A DNA stretch of 64,000 nucleotides from Agrocybe praecox. Taxonomy: Eukaryota > Basidiomycota > Agaricomycetes > Agaricales > Agrocybaceae. This document shows positions 20,558 to 32,099 of the stretch, piece by piece (within the stretch, counting starts at the first letter, position 1; each line of letters begins with the position of its first letter). The notes below the pieces were generated by a model, which made no database searches, had not been told where the DNA came from, and saw only the letters and a program-made list of their open reading frames with translations. The stretch spans positions 3,286,001 through 3,350,000 of the forward strand of contig OZ024849.1 of the NCBI GenBank assembly GCA_964017145.1, in the 5' to 3' direction. A program made the position numbers and the translations under genes.

Positions 20558-21941
20558 CTATACTCCATAGACCTTCTGAGCATTGTCTCTAGCTATTTTC
20601 ATGACGAGGTCGGCGGTCCAAATTGCCGTGTCATCTCCTCCCGAAACCGTTGCGTTGACATCTGGGTTCACACCGTTGGCCAAATCCGCGACAAACTTGG
20701 CTGTCCAAGGGATCATCGCACTGGCAAACGGGCAGTTTCTTCTCTTTGATCGCGGGCAAGTCATCATACAAATTCGCAGGGACCATGTATGGCGCGTCTG
20801 TTTCCAGCAATATCCGCAGAATCGATTCTGGCGGACTCGTGGTCCCTGAAGATACTATATTCCGAATGACGGTGGACGTGTCCTGGTTCGTGGCATATGT
20901 TATCACACCTATGGATCACATTAATTTGAATAGAAGCCTTTAATGTGAGAGCAACGCACCTGTGATACCGATATAGAGATTGGGGAAATGGTCAAGTAGT
21001 CTCTGTGCGAATCCTGGGGAATAGGTGAAACAGTGTATATGAATCTATGGAATGTTGAATAAATGTGATAGAGGTAATGACGAGAAACGTACTTTGTGGT
21101 CTGTAGGAACTTCGGCCTTTAGTATCCTCTCAGTATCGTCGTCTGCTTCTCGTGTATGAATCGTAAGCGATTTACCGAGTCGCACCGCATGTCTGAGCTG
21201 ACGAGCAAAGACTGCTTGTTGAATTTCGCGAGGGGAGTTGTCGTAATGATAGTCAAGTCCCATTTCTCCCCAGGCAACACATTGCGGGTGTTTCATGGCC
21301 TCTATACTGTTGGAAAGGTCAATGAGTACTGCGTGAAGCGAGCGGGGTGACATACATATCATTCTCAACTTCATCGGTATATGATTTCGCGTCGTGTCTG
21401 TGGTTGGCGAAAAGCCTTGCCCTTTTTTCGTCATCGAGCAACAACAACTCACGGATGAACTCCTAGAATAATATTCAGGTTGTAACTTCATTGGCAGGTT
21501 TACGAACGCACCCATGGAGAACCAGTATTCCAAACCTCCCCATTTCTCTTTGTCCGTGGCCGCGGCCGCAAACTCCTTCCACGATGTCCGCACAGGAGCC
21601 TCGCACCATAAATCTACCACGGCATCCACATTTCTTCCTTCATACATTGCCTTGACGAAATCAAACACATTCTCGTGCTTGCCTTCCTTGTATCGATGCT
21701 GATAGAACTTGAATGTTTATGCCACAGGCGTGTGCATATCAACTATGGAGAGTTTCGACGGTGATTCCGGTAGGAGCAGGTTCTCCTCTCCCGGCATTGA
21801 AGAAATTTTCTTCCCCATTGCGACAGCGGATGTGCCGAAGTTGGAAGTTGAACGAAGTAATCGTACAGGTTGAGGTGTCCCTGGTCTTGAGGATCTATGG
21901 ATTGCGGAGCGAAAGATGGGTAGGAGGTCATTCAAGAACAT
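20558..21941 (-). pseudogene. TatD-type metallohydrolase, copy T2 (broken)
   Basis: It is collinear with the intact T5 gene over its whole length, with the same five exons, but damaged. The first metal motif HTH reads HTP, and two codons later TCA has become TAA near 21,714. Near 20,725 one base is missing in the PVCHSAM region, shifting the last exon. The arginine-rich leader from ATG 21,941, the MGKK start at 21,818, WGEMGLDYHYDNSP, LTIHTREADDDTE and LLETDAPYM are still readable. It sits directly upstream of A2 on the same strand and head-to-head with M3. Confidence 0.85.
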
Positions 21942-22052
21942 GAAAAAGGACGTGCGATCTGTGCTAAATGTTGGCTAGAGAACGTTCGGGTTTACGCTCA
22001 GTAAAAAGTAACCGAGTTACCGACTAGTGGAAAAAATTGACATCAGTGCTTC
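21942..22052. promoter_or_regulatory. Divergent promoter-like spacer between T2 and M3
   Basis: Near-copy of 231-340, with GAACGTTC at 21,980-21,987 and the AGTAACCGAGTTACC block. Retained although T2 is dead. Confidence 0.45.
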
Positions 22053-23060
22053 GTGAACGTTGACGCTGATTGTTTGAACACCAACACCGGGTCTCGGCCC
22101 GACAGACCAAATATAGACGATGGTAAGTGCATTACCCCTATCCATACTGCCAGGGATCCCTTCTCGTCACGGTGGAGCCAGGAAGATATATCGACGCCTA
22201 CCATCTGCCATCCTCTCCTCTCGCCGCCAGCAGGCCTTCACCATTCCCAACAAGCTCGTTACGTGTCGCGTCGCCTGGACAGCAGATAGTCAACAGGCGA
22301 GTAGTGTCGCTCCGACGGGTTCGAAGGGGATGGAGTGCGTGGACTGGAGGATGTCGGGGTAAACGAGGGTCTATGCAAAGGATCTGTAACTCGCTGCCGT
22401 TGATTTGGAGGTACGAACGACTCACAATTTCCTTCGATTCATCCAACAGCAAGAGCGAGCACAACGAAGAACAGTTTCGTTCGTGTCGGAAACCTTCAAG
22501 CATCTCCTTCCGACCATCGAGAAATTGTGTCAGTAAGTCTTGCTTATTCATTCGAAAACACAGACTCACAAATTCAGACTAACGCAAACTTCACGATGAT
22601 GCATCCACTTCTCAACAACGTCAGTAAGCTCAATAGTGTCGCTCAGATGGGTTCGAAGGGCATGGACTGAAGGACGTCGGTGTGAAAGAGGATTCATGCA
22701 AAGACTTCAGTAAGTCTTGCCCGTTGATTTGGAAATGCAAAATACTCACCATTTTCTTTGATTCATCCAGCAACAACCACGAGCGCAACAATAAACAGCC
22801 ACGTTTGTGCCAGGGATAGAGTGGAGAGGTACTCTTCAAGCATTTCCTTCTAACCATCGAGAAAAGATGCCAGTGAGTCTCGCTCGTTCAAGTTCATTCG
22901 AGAACAGAAAGACTCACAAATCCCTAATCATCCAGCGACGAACGTAAGCTTCACGTTGATGCGTTCATCGTCAGTAAGTTCCCTCGTTTGTCCAGAAACA
23001 CCCAGAAAACTCACAATGCTTGTTCATCCAGCGTACATGCTAACGCGTCTTCTGAAATGT
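22053..23060 (+). other. Putative mini-exon gene, unit M3 (function unknown)
   Basis: A close copy of M1, with the same order of donor, branch and acceptor signals. Exon pieces read AFTIPNKLVTCRVAW, DGFEGHGLKDVGVKEDSC, FVSETFKHLLPTIEK and TNANFTMMHPLL. Here one donor that is gtatgt in M1 reads ttgtgt, so the upstream exon boundary must differ or is lost. A tiny exon of about 8 bases between ccag and gtaagc near 22,940 is possible. I cannot complete a reading frame. Confidence 0.4.
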
Positions 23061-23062
23061 AA

Positions 23063-23400
23063 TTAGCCGAGTACGTTTCCGTTATTCGGAGCGGTTTTTG
23101 TGAAAAGCGCGATTTTGCGCAAGCTATTCAACGTAGAATCAAGGGAGCGGGCGAATAGGGTCATATCCGAGGCATGTATTGCAACTTGTGCTCCAAGAAA
23201 TGACCCGGTCGGCTTGGATTTTTGAAGTAATATATTTAGTACGCATTCGCACATCATCCAATACTCATGGCATATAACACAGAACTGAGATTTCCAGAAA
23301 CGACGCCGCTTAAATGTAGGAGGAAGTTGAGCATCAGAGAAACACAAAATCCCGAGCTCCCCGCGCTTCCGAGTCACCCAGAATGCACTACCCGAGAAAG
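23063..23400 (-). other. Short cysteine-containing reading frame, copy C2 (longest)
   Basis: The longest open copy of the C family, at least 104 residues to a stop at 23,063. It reads FWVTRKRGELGILCF, then KRRRFWKSQFCVICHEYW, MMCECVLNILLQKSKP, GAQVAIHASDM and FARSLDSTLNSLRKIALF. Four cysteines (CVIC and CEC) suggest metal binding. No ATG lies at the conserved N-terminal edge, so the true start is probably an upstream exon. It converges with M3, as C1 does with M1. Function unknown. Confidence 0.4.
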
Positions 23401-23600
23401 TTACAGCAAGACATTACCTATAGCGCCTATAGGTGAGTTCCCCGAAGCCGCGTCTCTTTCTGATGTCAGTTCTAATCATCGAGTTCGATTTTGGGAGTTC
23501 TCGCGAACTATTAATTGGGGTTTGAACAAGAGGTAAGACATCTAAATTCGAGTTGTAAGTTTTCCGCGCGCTATCAGAAAATAATGAAGTTTCCCCAGCG

Positions 23601-24479
23601 TGAAATCGATCGAGGGCTGTCCGGGGAGGTAAAGCTTTCCTCTAATTAGGGGTTTGGGGTGTTTGACGTGATAGAGGAATGTAGATTCAGCTTCGGTGAC
23701 GGGGCCGGCACACGTCACTTTCTCCAGTCTTCCTGCCCTTCGGGGTGGGCGGGACTATGCCGGTTTTTAGTGAAAATGGAGGGAAACAGTAGAGTTACGA
23801 GCTAGGCCCTTTTTAGTATTCTTTTTTCTATCTACAGAATGGTACAACCACGTAACTCCATCCCGATCAGCGAAAGTCGCTTTATATGTCAAAATCGCGA
23901 CTTTTTTTTAAACTTTCTTAAATACACTTTTAGCACCTTTAGCCAACCTTTAGCACCTTTTTGACAAATCTTATCTTTTTTGAAATATCTTCTTTTTTTT
24001 TTTGGAAACCATATTTTTCAAAAGTAAAAGCTAGGAAACGTAGATAGAATCGATACATATCTATCCTAGTTTGAATATTCGTTAAAAGTGCTGTGTGGCC
24101 AAAACCCACGGCGCCGTCGGTAAGGGCATTTTCTGATTATGTAAGGGTGCCGGTTCCTAGTGACATTATTGTTATCAAACCTAGGAATACTTGTCTGGGA
24201 GATGTTTGAGTGCCTCTAACTGCTTATTTATCTTTGTCCTGACTGAAAAAATCCAAAACATGGTCAAAGGGGTACTGGGGTTAGAATGCCGGACCAGAGG
24301 TAAACTTAGTCGGGCCGAAAACCCCGAAAACAAAAAATAATCTCAAAAGCCATATATGCTTTAATTTGAGCCATTTGAAGCCCCATATTATCCTTTTAAA
24401 TTTTGATACATCAAGTATATGTTAAATAGCTTAGTGCATAAGCTCAATTTTCTACTACCCGTGGCTAGGGATAGCTTCA
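23601..24479. other. Unclassified insertion in the duplicated block
   Basis: At about 23,600 the similarity to the 1-2,040 block stops abruptly after TTTCCCCAGCG and unrelated AT-rich sequence with long T runs follows (for example near 23,906 and 23,992). CCTTTAGC-type short repeats occur near 23,927-23,958. I see no reading frame, LTR ends or clear inverted repeats. A non-autonomous transposon is possible but not shown. Confidence 0.3.
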
Positions 24480-25002
24480 TTGGTGTGTGAGGAACAAAAC
24501 CCTATGTTTTGCATGATTTACAGTGCACATACAAGTGAAGTGGCCATCCAGAGAAGGCATAAATTATTAGAAGTGATATACATGCGAGAAATGTGGCCAA
24601 ATGCGCGAACAACATGGAAAGGACGAGCAAGGGATATCGAATCTCCAAGAAGCATTCCCGATTTGGCCACGAGTCACGGCTCCAATCGGTTCGAAGCCGT
24701 TCCGAGCGCGCTACACTCAACTCGGAAGTCAGGCCGAAATGTTGAGTTTTCAGCTCAACTCCGCTCCACTCATTTCGGCTCCGCTTCAACGACTAAGTCT
24801 GCGCGAGCCGAACCGCGGCAATACTACGACCGTGCCCCACTGATGCAAAAATATGACGTTGGGGTGGTTGTCCATCTCGGCGCTAATTAAATTTTTTATC
24901 CAACGTAAAATGGGAACTAAAGTAAATAAGCACAATAAAAAAGTCAGCGATATACTACACGGAGGTACGAGATCACAACAGACTAAAAAATAGAATGAGT
25001 AG

Positions 25003-26823
25003 TCATATATGAATATGTGGTACAAATGCCGTCCAATCTACGTCATCGTACGCGCCTTCTGGTAATGCCCGAAGTGCGCAGAGAGGGAGCACAAGCAAGC
25101 AGAACCTGGCTCCAATATAAGCCAAGAAGAGGATTGAAAGCAATAAAATAGAAAAGATCTGCGTAATCAGAGCTAACCACATGCTGACATCTTCGCTGCC
25201 ATCCTCATCTGACTCATGACAGGCGGTGAGTAGCGCTGTAAAGGTAAAAAGAACAATGAAGGCCACAGGAGCTGCAGTAATTAGGATTGACGTGATACGC
25301 CATAACCAAAGCTCCGTGAATGAAGGAAACGGGAAAAACCACGCAATGCAATGGATTGAACCAAAACCTATGCCAACCCCGAGGGTGATAATGTAGCTTA
25401 TGTACTGGCTCTCGGATTCGGGGCAATAAAACGTCGGTACTCGTGTGGGGTGCGTTTCGTTCAGCGATTCACAATTGCACATAGCCATGATTGCGAGCAT
25501 GAATTCAAGGAGAGGTTGCCAGAATATATAATTTAAGACAGCCACGATGATGCCCACAAGAACGCTGACGAGGGTGACGAATATGGCGATGATGAAGTTG
25601 TGCTGTTGGAACCTATCACGGAGTTTGTCGATCGTATCTGTCCACATTTGTCGATATCTATATGTTTCTACGTCGTTTACTGTTTTTGACTTTGACGAAT
25701 TAGCCGAACTTCGAACTGAGGCGCTGCCATGTTGGCGGCGGCGGCGGGTGGATTGGGAATTCTTCCTAGATTCTAGCGGCAGAGGCTGCATCTCTATATC
25801 GTGGGCACTCGACACGAGCGGCTGATGTTCTGGAGTGAAAATAAGGCGTGCATCCTCATTTTCTTGGGATTCCAAACGTTCTACTAGGTCTGTGGATTCA
25901 TGGGGATCTGTGTCATCTGTGGTCGGTATGCCGTCTGCAGTCGATGTTCCATCTGCGGCAGGCGTGCCATCTGCAGTGGGTGTCTTATTGGCGGCAACTG
26001 TATTATCTATGGCCGGTGCATCATCTGCAGTTGCTGAGGGCACCTCCGAAGGTATCGAGAAACCATCTTTCAAGTGAACGGGTACCGACACACCGACGTC
26101 CAGAGGTTTATTCCACCATAAAAAATAGATAATCATCGTGAGGGCTGAAAACGCTAGAGTTACAACCTCTAGCTCCGTCACCACCATATGTTCAGCCCCG
26201 CGAGCAATAACTTGTGCGATGAACCAACAAGTCTGGAGGACGACGACTCCTTTCGAGAAGTAGTCACCTTTGTTTTTATCCTTAATCTCCTCTTCTGTGA
26301 TGATGGGCCAATCGACCTTCCCTTCTGCCTCGAGCTGCTCCAGTTCGAAGATGTCGAGGGTTCGTACGAGCTTGCCGCTTTCGTACAATGAAAATCCACC
26401 CATGATGACGAAGAATGCATGTGTTTTGGTCCATCCTCGATCTAGATAGATAATTAGCTACCATTTATGCTGGGTGGCGACTGTAAACACACCTTTATGT
26501 CTTCTATAAATTTATCTTGAAGCAATATACTGCCTTGCGGTCCACGTAATGACAAACTCGGGTGCTATCAATAAGTTTAACATGATGGCTAGACGTCGTC
26601 CAAGAACTTGCAGGATGCTATCAGTGGGAGCCGGGATGTTGGAGTGTACAGATATCCATGTACAGGCGAAAATCGTTGCCAAGCATCCAGAAACGATACT
26701 CCAGAGTGATCTGGTATTGGATGAATCTGCTGAGGCTTGCCGTACGTCCAAGTCAGATACTGATGCAATCGCGGGTTGTACATATCTGAGCAGGAAGGGG
26801 AGGACTAGCATGGACAAGGTCAT
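25003..26823 (-). pseudogene. Family A membrane protein, copy A3 with nonsense codon in exon 1
   Basis: Exon 1 (26,823-26,493, again 331 bases) and exon 2 (26,435-25,003) align with A2 and would give 587 residues. Near the end of exon 1 the GAA codon after TARQYIASR has become TAA (26,514-26,512), so the protein would stop after about 103 residues. Exon 2 is open throughout, from MGGFSLYESGKLV to DWTAFVPHIHI. Its linker has repeated TADGTP-like hexapeptides. The 12-base membrane repeat of A1/A4 is absent; the segment there reads FIIAIFVTLVSVLVG. Re-initiation at the exon 2 Met would be the only way to make the main body. Confidence 0.8.
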
Positions 26824-26886
26824 GATGACGATGCTTGAATAGAATGGACCTAAGGCAGGGGACATTCATATTCGACCAGCATCATG

Positions 26887-27165
26887 TGTTGAGGGCGACA
26901 TCGTCCAAATCTGGACGACCTCCCAAATTTTACGAGGCCTGAGAGAAAATGAAGGAATCGTCTCAAGCTGATATCGATTTCGTTCTATTACCCGCCACGT
27001 GTTACGAGTCTATATATTGAAGATGTCCCGTCTAAGACCCCTGGCCTGGCCGATTTGAGCCGGATGCTATAAATATTTCTTTTTCTGGTCTGACTCGACT
27101 TCTACGGTTTGCTCTTTGCTCTTTCCATTATCTATTTCGATATCAACAATATACGTACCCTAACA
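26887..27165. mobile_element. Possible solo or residual LTR
   Basis: About 279 bases bounded by TGTTGAGGG and CCCTAACA, an imperfect inverted terminal pair with TG...CA ends. A TATAAATA box is inside and the segment is absent from the matching flank of other family A genes. Just to the right, GAGGGCGG on the minus strand resembles a polypurine tract. Flanking 5-base duplications do not match, so it may be the end of a truncated element rather than a clean solo LTR. Confidence 0.35.
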
Positions 27166-27336
27166 TAATCCGCCCTCGAATGTACCCGAACCATCGTAAT
27201 TGAATTGCAACGCGATGGGAAATCCGAGAGCGTATGAAGTGGATACTAAGGAGAAAGTATGTGGTCGTACCATTTGCAATTATTGCTCCGGAGCTAATTC
27301 GTTTCTTTTAAAATGTACTTGAAGAGTACATTACCG

Positions 27337-27650
27337 CTATTCGGGGCGGTGTTTGAGAGAAAACGCTGCTCTGCATAAGCTATTCGACGTAGAATCAGGG
27401 GAGCGGGCGAATGGGGTCATATCCGAGGCATGTATCGCGACTTGTGCTCCAGGAAACGTCACGTTCGGCTTGATTTTTTGAAATAATATACCTAATACGT
27501 ATTTACACACGATACAGTAATCATGATAGCAAGTAACACAAAAATGGGATTTCCAGAAACGACGGCGCTTATATACGTAAGGAAGTCGAGCATGAGAGAA
27601 ACACATAATAACGAACTCCCTGTGCCTCCGAGTCACCCAGTATACACTAC
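27337..27650 (-). other. Short cysteine-containing reading frame, copy C3
   Basis: It is homologous to C2 over its length but the most diverged: TRRHREFVIMCF, KRRRFWKSHFCVTCYHDY, CIVCKYVLGILFQKIKP and GAQVAIHASDMTPFARSPDS, ending EHRPE-like at a stop at 27,337. The cysteines CVTC and CIVC are kept while surrounding residues change. This suggests selection on a CxxC...CxxC pattern. Unlike C1 and C2 it has no M unit beside it. Function unknown. Confidence 0.4.
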
Positions 27651-27659
27651 CCGAGACAG

Positions 27660-28423
27660 TTAAAGCAGAATATCACCTATAGCGCCCAGCTCAGACGTAT
27701 ATAAGAGCCTAAAAACAACGGAATTAACTAAATAGGTGGTTTCCGCCATGTCGCAGAAAGTACGTCCTATGTCTTCAAGTTTCAGCCAGAAACCAATGCT
27801 GATGGGTCTAAAATTATATAGCCGAGTTATTTCACGGCCTAAGCAGACTATACAACGACAGCAACGTCCTTTCTTTTCCGTTGAAAGTTAGAAGGGAGGA
27901 TGGGGGAGTGGTTCGAGTATTTTGATTATAGCACTCGCAGAACGCTGTATATTATCTGATCCTTGGAGTATGCTATATAGGGGTAGTATTAACACATAAA
28001 TCTATTGCTACAAACGACGGTAACTAGAAAAATGCAGAGGATTAAAATGTAATCTACATCAAGGAGCACAAGTAGATAAATCGGCGAACAACGCTCAAAC
28101 AAGCAAATTATGTTCATAAATTTTATTCAACATATTATACAATACTGGGAAGCTTGTTTAATCAATCCGAGATCAATAAAAACGCATGGAAACAGCGGTT
28201 AATCACGAATGTGACAAGTGATTTTGCCAGCTAAGGAAAGCAGCACGGCCGTGCCCCACTGATCCAAAAATATAATATTGGGTGATTGTCCATCTCGGCG
28301 CTAATTGAATATTTATACAAAGTACTTAAGATGTGAACTAAAGTAAGTAGGCACAATACAAAAGTCAGCAATTGACTACTAGGAGGTACGGGATGATAAC
28401 ACACTCAAAAATCGAATGAGTAG
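27660..28423. other. No gene seen; family A 3' flank at right end
   Basis: From about 28,200 the sequence matches the downstream flank of A2 and A3. The left part (27,700-28,200) shows no supported feature. Confidence 0.5.
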
Positions 28424-30254
28424 TCATATATGAATATGTGGTATAAAAGCCGTCCAATCTACGTCATCGTATGCGCCTTCTGGTAATGCCCGAAGTGCGT
28501 AGAGAGGGAGCACAAGCAAGCAGAACCTGGCTCCAATATAAACCAACAAGAGAATTGAAGGACAAAAAATAGGAGGGGACGGCAAAACCAGAGTTAACCA
28601 CATGGGGATTTTGCTGATATCAACACCAAGGCGCAGCGCTAAAAAGGGAGAAAATTGAACGCTCACGATCATGAACGTAGGAACGGTAATAGCTAGACCC
28701 GACATGAAAATCAAGAAGCCATCGTCATTGGGTGAAAGATCCAAGAAAAACGATGCAATCCAGGGGATCAAACCAAAAAATATGCCAATCCCGATGGCAA
28801 TATTGTAGCTTTTCTTCTCGCTCTCGGATTTGGGGCAATAAAATGTCGGTACTCGTGTGGGGTGCTTTTTGTTCAGCGTTTTACAAGTCAACATATCACT
28901 GATTGCCAGAGTGTATTCAATGAAAAGTGTATAAAGGACGGCTGGGATGCCAACAAGAACGCCGACAAGGGCCAGGATTGCGAGGATTATGGCGAGGATT
29001 ATGGCGAGGATTATGGCGAGGAATCTGACGAGTCGATTTGACGTGGACGAATTAGTAGAACTTCGAACTGAGGCACTGTCATATTGGCTGCTGCTGCGGG
29101 TGAATTGGGAATTCTGCCTAGATTCTAGCGACAGAGGCTGCATTTCTATATCCTGGGGACTTGAAACGAGGGGCTGTTCTTCTGGAGTGAAAACAGGCCG
29201 CACATCCTCGTTTTTTTGGGATTCCAAACGTTCTACTTGGTCTGTGGATTCGTGAGGACCTGCGTCATCTGTGGTCGGCATTCCATCTGCTGAAAAATGG
29301 CGTCCCAATGAACATAATCGAAGAAGAATTCGTCTAAATTCCTGGTGAACGAGGGTTGGAAATGTTGTTGAGGCCACATCAGAAGGTACCGCCCATAATC
29401 GAGAACGAAGTCGTCTAATTTCCTGGTGAACGAATTCCTGGTGAACGAGGAGCGGCGATTTTGTTGAGGCCACCTCCAAAGGTATCGAGAAACCATCTTT
29501 CAAGTGAACGGGTACCGACACACCGACGTCCAGAGGTTTATTCCACCATAAAAAGTATAAAATAATCGTGAGGGCTGAATACGCTAGAGTTACAACCTCT
29601 AGCTCCGTCACCACCATATGTTTTGCGAAGCGAGTAATAACTTGCGTGATGAACCAACAAGTCTGTATGACGACGACTCCTTTCGAGAAGTAGTCACCTT
29701 TGCTTTTATCCTTAATCTCCTCTTCTGTGATAATGGGCCAATCGACCTTCCCTTCTGCCTCGAGCTTCTCCAGTTCGAAGATGTCGAGGGTTCGTACGAG
29801 TTTGCCGTCTGCGTACAATGAAAATCCACCCATGATGACGAAGAATGCATGTGTTTTGGTCCATCCTCGAGCTAGCTAGATAATTAAGTACTATTCCATG
29901 CTGGGTAGCGGCTGTAAACACACCTTTATGTCTTCTATGAATTTCTCTTGAAGCAAAGTATTGCCTTGCGGCCCATGTAACGACAAACCCGGGTGCTATC
30001 AATAAGTTTAGCATGATGGCTAGACGTCGTCCAAGAACCTTCAGGACGCCATCAGTGGGAGCCGGGATGTTGGAGTGTACAGATATCCATGTACCGGCCA
30101 ATATTGTTGCGAAGCATCCAGAAATGATAGTCCAGAGTGATCTGGTATTTGATGAATCCGCTGAGGCTTGCCGTCCGTCCAAGTCAGATACTGATGCAAT
30201 TGCGGGTTGTGCATATCCAAGCAGGAAGGAGAGCGTTAGCAGGGGCAACCCCAT
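28424..30254 (-). CDS. Family A multi-pass membrane protein, copy A4 (intact frame)
   Basis: Exons 30,254-29,924 (331 bases) and 29,865-28,424 give 590 residues in frame. Exon 1 has the signal-like MGLPLLTLSFLLGYAQPAIA and SVHSNIPAPTD. Exon 2 has MGGFSLYADGKLVRTLD and the family blocks to PHIHI. The middle differs from A2. A duplicated LVHQEF(V/R) stretch lies in the linker, and a membrane segment is built from 12-base repeats (28,980-29,027), giving AIILAIILAIILAI. The region before the last conserved block (SFFLDLSPNDDG) is diverged from its paralogues. A TatD remnant lies upstream on the same strand. Function unknown. Confidence 0.75.
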
Positions 30255-30429
30255 GATGATGGTGCTTTAGCAGAATGGACATAATGATAAATGTTCGTAC
30301 ACGAGTTTAAAGTGAGGTGCAGCAACCTGCACTTTGCAGCCCTTTTGTGGCGCTTCATCGACATCACGCGTCGATGTGTCATGCAAGGAGGCCTCCACCA
30401 CTCCCAACGTGCTCGTTATGTGGCACGGC

Positions 30430-30737
30430 ATCCACATTTCTTCTTTCATACATGGCCTTGGCGAAATCAAACACGTTCTCGTGGCTGCCTTCCTTGTATC
30501 GATGCTGATAAACCTCGAATGTTGATGCTACACGCGTGTGCGTATCAACTATCGATAGTTTCGAGGGTAGTTCCGGTTCTCTTCTCCTAGCGTTGACGAC
30601 TTTTTCTTGCCCATTGCGACAGGGGATGTACCAAAGTTGGAATTCGAACGAAGTAATCGTACAAGTTGAAGTGTCCTTGGTGTTGAGGATCTATGGATTG
30701 CGGAGCGAAAGATGGGTAGGAGGTCATTCAAGAACAT
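30430..30737 (-). pseudogene. TatD-type hydrolase fragment, copy T3
   Basis: Only the 5' third remains. The leader FLNDLLPIFRSAIHRSS and MGKKKSS are present, then a deletion inside the LLLPESPSK stretch shifts the frame. Parts equivalent to the NVFDFVKAMYE region can still be aligned in another frame. The match ends near 30,430, where unrelated and M-like sequence follows. Confidence 0.75.
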
Positions 30738-30815
30738 GAAAAAGGAATGTTGGCTAGAGAACGTTCGGGTTTACGCTCAATAAAAAGTAACCGAGTTACC
30801 GACTAGTGGAAAAAA

Positions 30816-32090
30816 TTGTCATCGGTGCCCGTGAACGTTGATGTCGAACATTTGAACCCCAGCACCGGGTATCGGCCCGACCGACCAATTATAGGCAATG
30901 GTAGTCCATTACCCCTATCAATACTGCTAGGGATCCCTTCTCGCCGTGGCGCCAGGAAGACATCGACGCCTACCATCTGCCATCCTCTCCTCTTGCCGCC
31001 AGGAGGCCTTCACCGTTCCCAACATGCTCGTTACGTGTCGTGTCGCCTGCACAGCAGGGAGAGGATGGCGGAATAGTGTCGCTCCGGGGATGGATCATGC
31101 AGCGTGGACTGAAGCACGTCGGTGTGAGAGGGGATCCATGTGAAGAGGTGCACGACGACGAACAGTCTTGCTCGTATCAGAGCAAGTCGGAATAGGCGTC
31201 GTTATTCCATGAGGATCGAAAGTCGAACCTCCCGTTGATTGGGAAATACAAACGATTCCTTTGATCCATCCAGCAGCAACCGCGAGCACAACGAAGGACA
31301 GTCTCGTTCGTGTCGGAAACCTTGAAGCATGTCCCTCCAACCATCAATAAAATATGTCAGCAAGACTTGCTCATTCATTTGCACACACAGACCCACTAAT
31401 TCCTATTCAGACCAACCCAAGCTTCACGATGATCCGTCCACTTCTCAGTAAGCTCCGTCGTTTGTCCAGAAATATCAACAGACTCGCGATATCTGTTTTC
31501 TTCTAGCGTACCTGACGCGTATATCTTCCACCGCTCGAGTCTAGGCTAACAACTTTGTGGAAAACAAAAATTAGTAAAGGTTCGCTTTTTCGAAAAGAAT
31601 CGAGTACTTACAAGAAATTTGAAACCCTCGGTAGGTCTCGATCATTCCTTTACAATACAAAAATACTTACGCCTTCTCTTGTCGTTCAGCCTCGCTCACT
31701 ACCTCATCTCTCCCATTGATACCCCACCTCAAACCTGTGCCCCATTAACATTGACGACAGCAACACGGTCTCCACACCATCCGCCATCTTCTCTCGGCAC
31801 CAGGATACCTACACCGTTCCCAACATGCTAGAGTCCACGAGCAAGTAGTGTCGCTCCTTTTTCTACGGGTTCGAAGGGGATGGGTCGCTAGTGCGTGGAC
31901 TGAAGGATTTCGGTGTCAAACAGGGTCCGTGCAAAGAGAGCGTTCCTGCACACGACGACGAACAGTCTTGTTCGCATCGGAACGGGTTGGGATGTTTGCC
32001 TTTATTCCATGTGGATCGAAGCTCGAAACTCGTAAGTCTCGCCCGTTGATTTGGAAACACAAGCGACTCACATACCTCAGTCCCTAAGAT
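30816..32090 (+). other. Putative mini-exon gene, unit M4
   Basis: It follows the T3 divergent spacer (GAACGTTC at 30,759-30,766). M pieces: AFTVPNMLVTCRVA, RGLKHVGVRGDPCEEV then HDDEQSCSYQ, FVSETLKHVPPTINK and TNPSFTMIRPLL. A second pass follows with DTYTVPNMLES, RGLKDFGVKQGPCKE and HDDEQSCSHRN. Two rounds of the same exon series are therefore in one unit. One donor is changed (gcaaga for gtaagt), and a stop replaces the SEW codon in the first round, so it is probably decayed. Confidence 0.4.
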
Positions 32091-32099
32091 TGATTTTAC

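Noticed and set aside
23601..24840. Helitron or MITE assignment for the insertion
   Set aside because: I saw neither a CTRR end with hairpin nor terminal inverted repeats or target duplications, so the type is left open.
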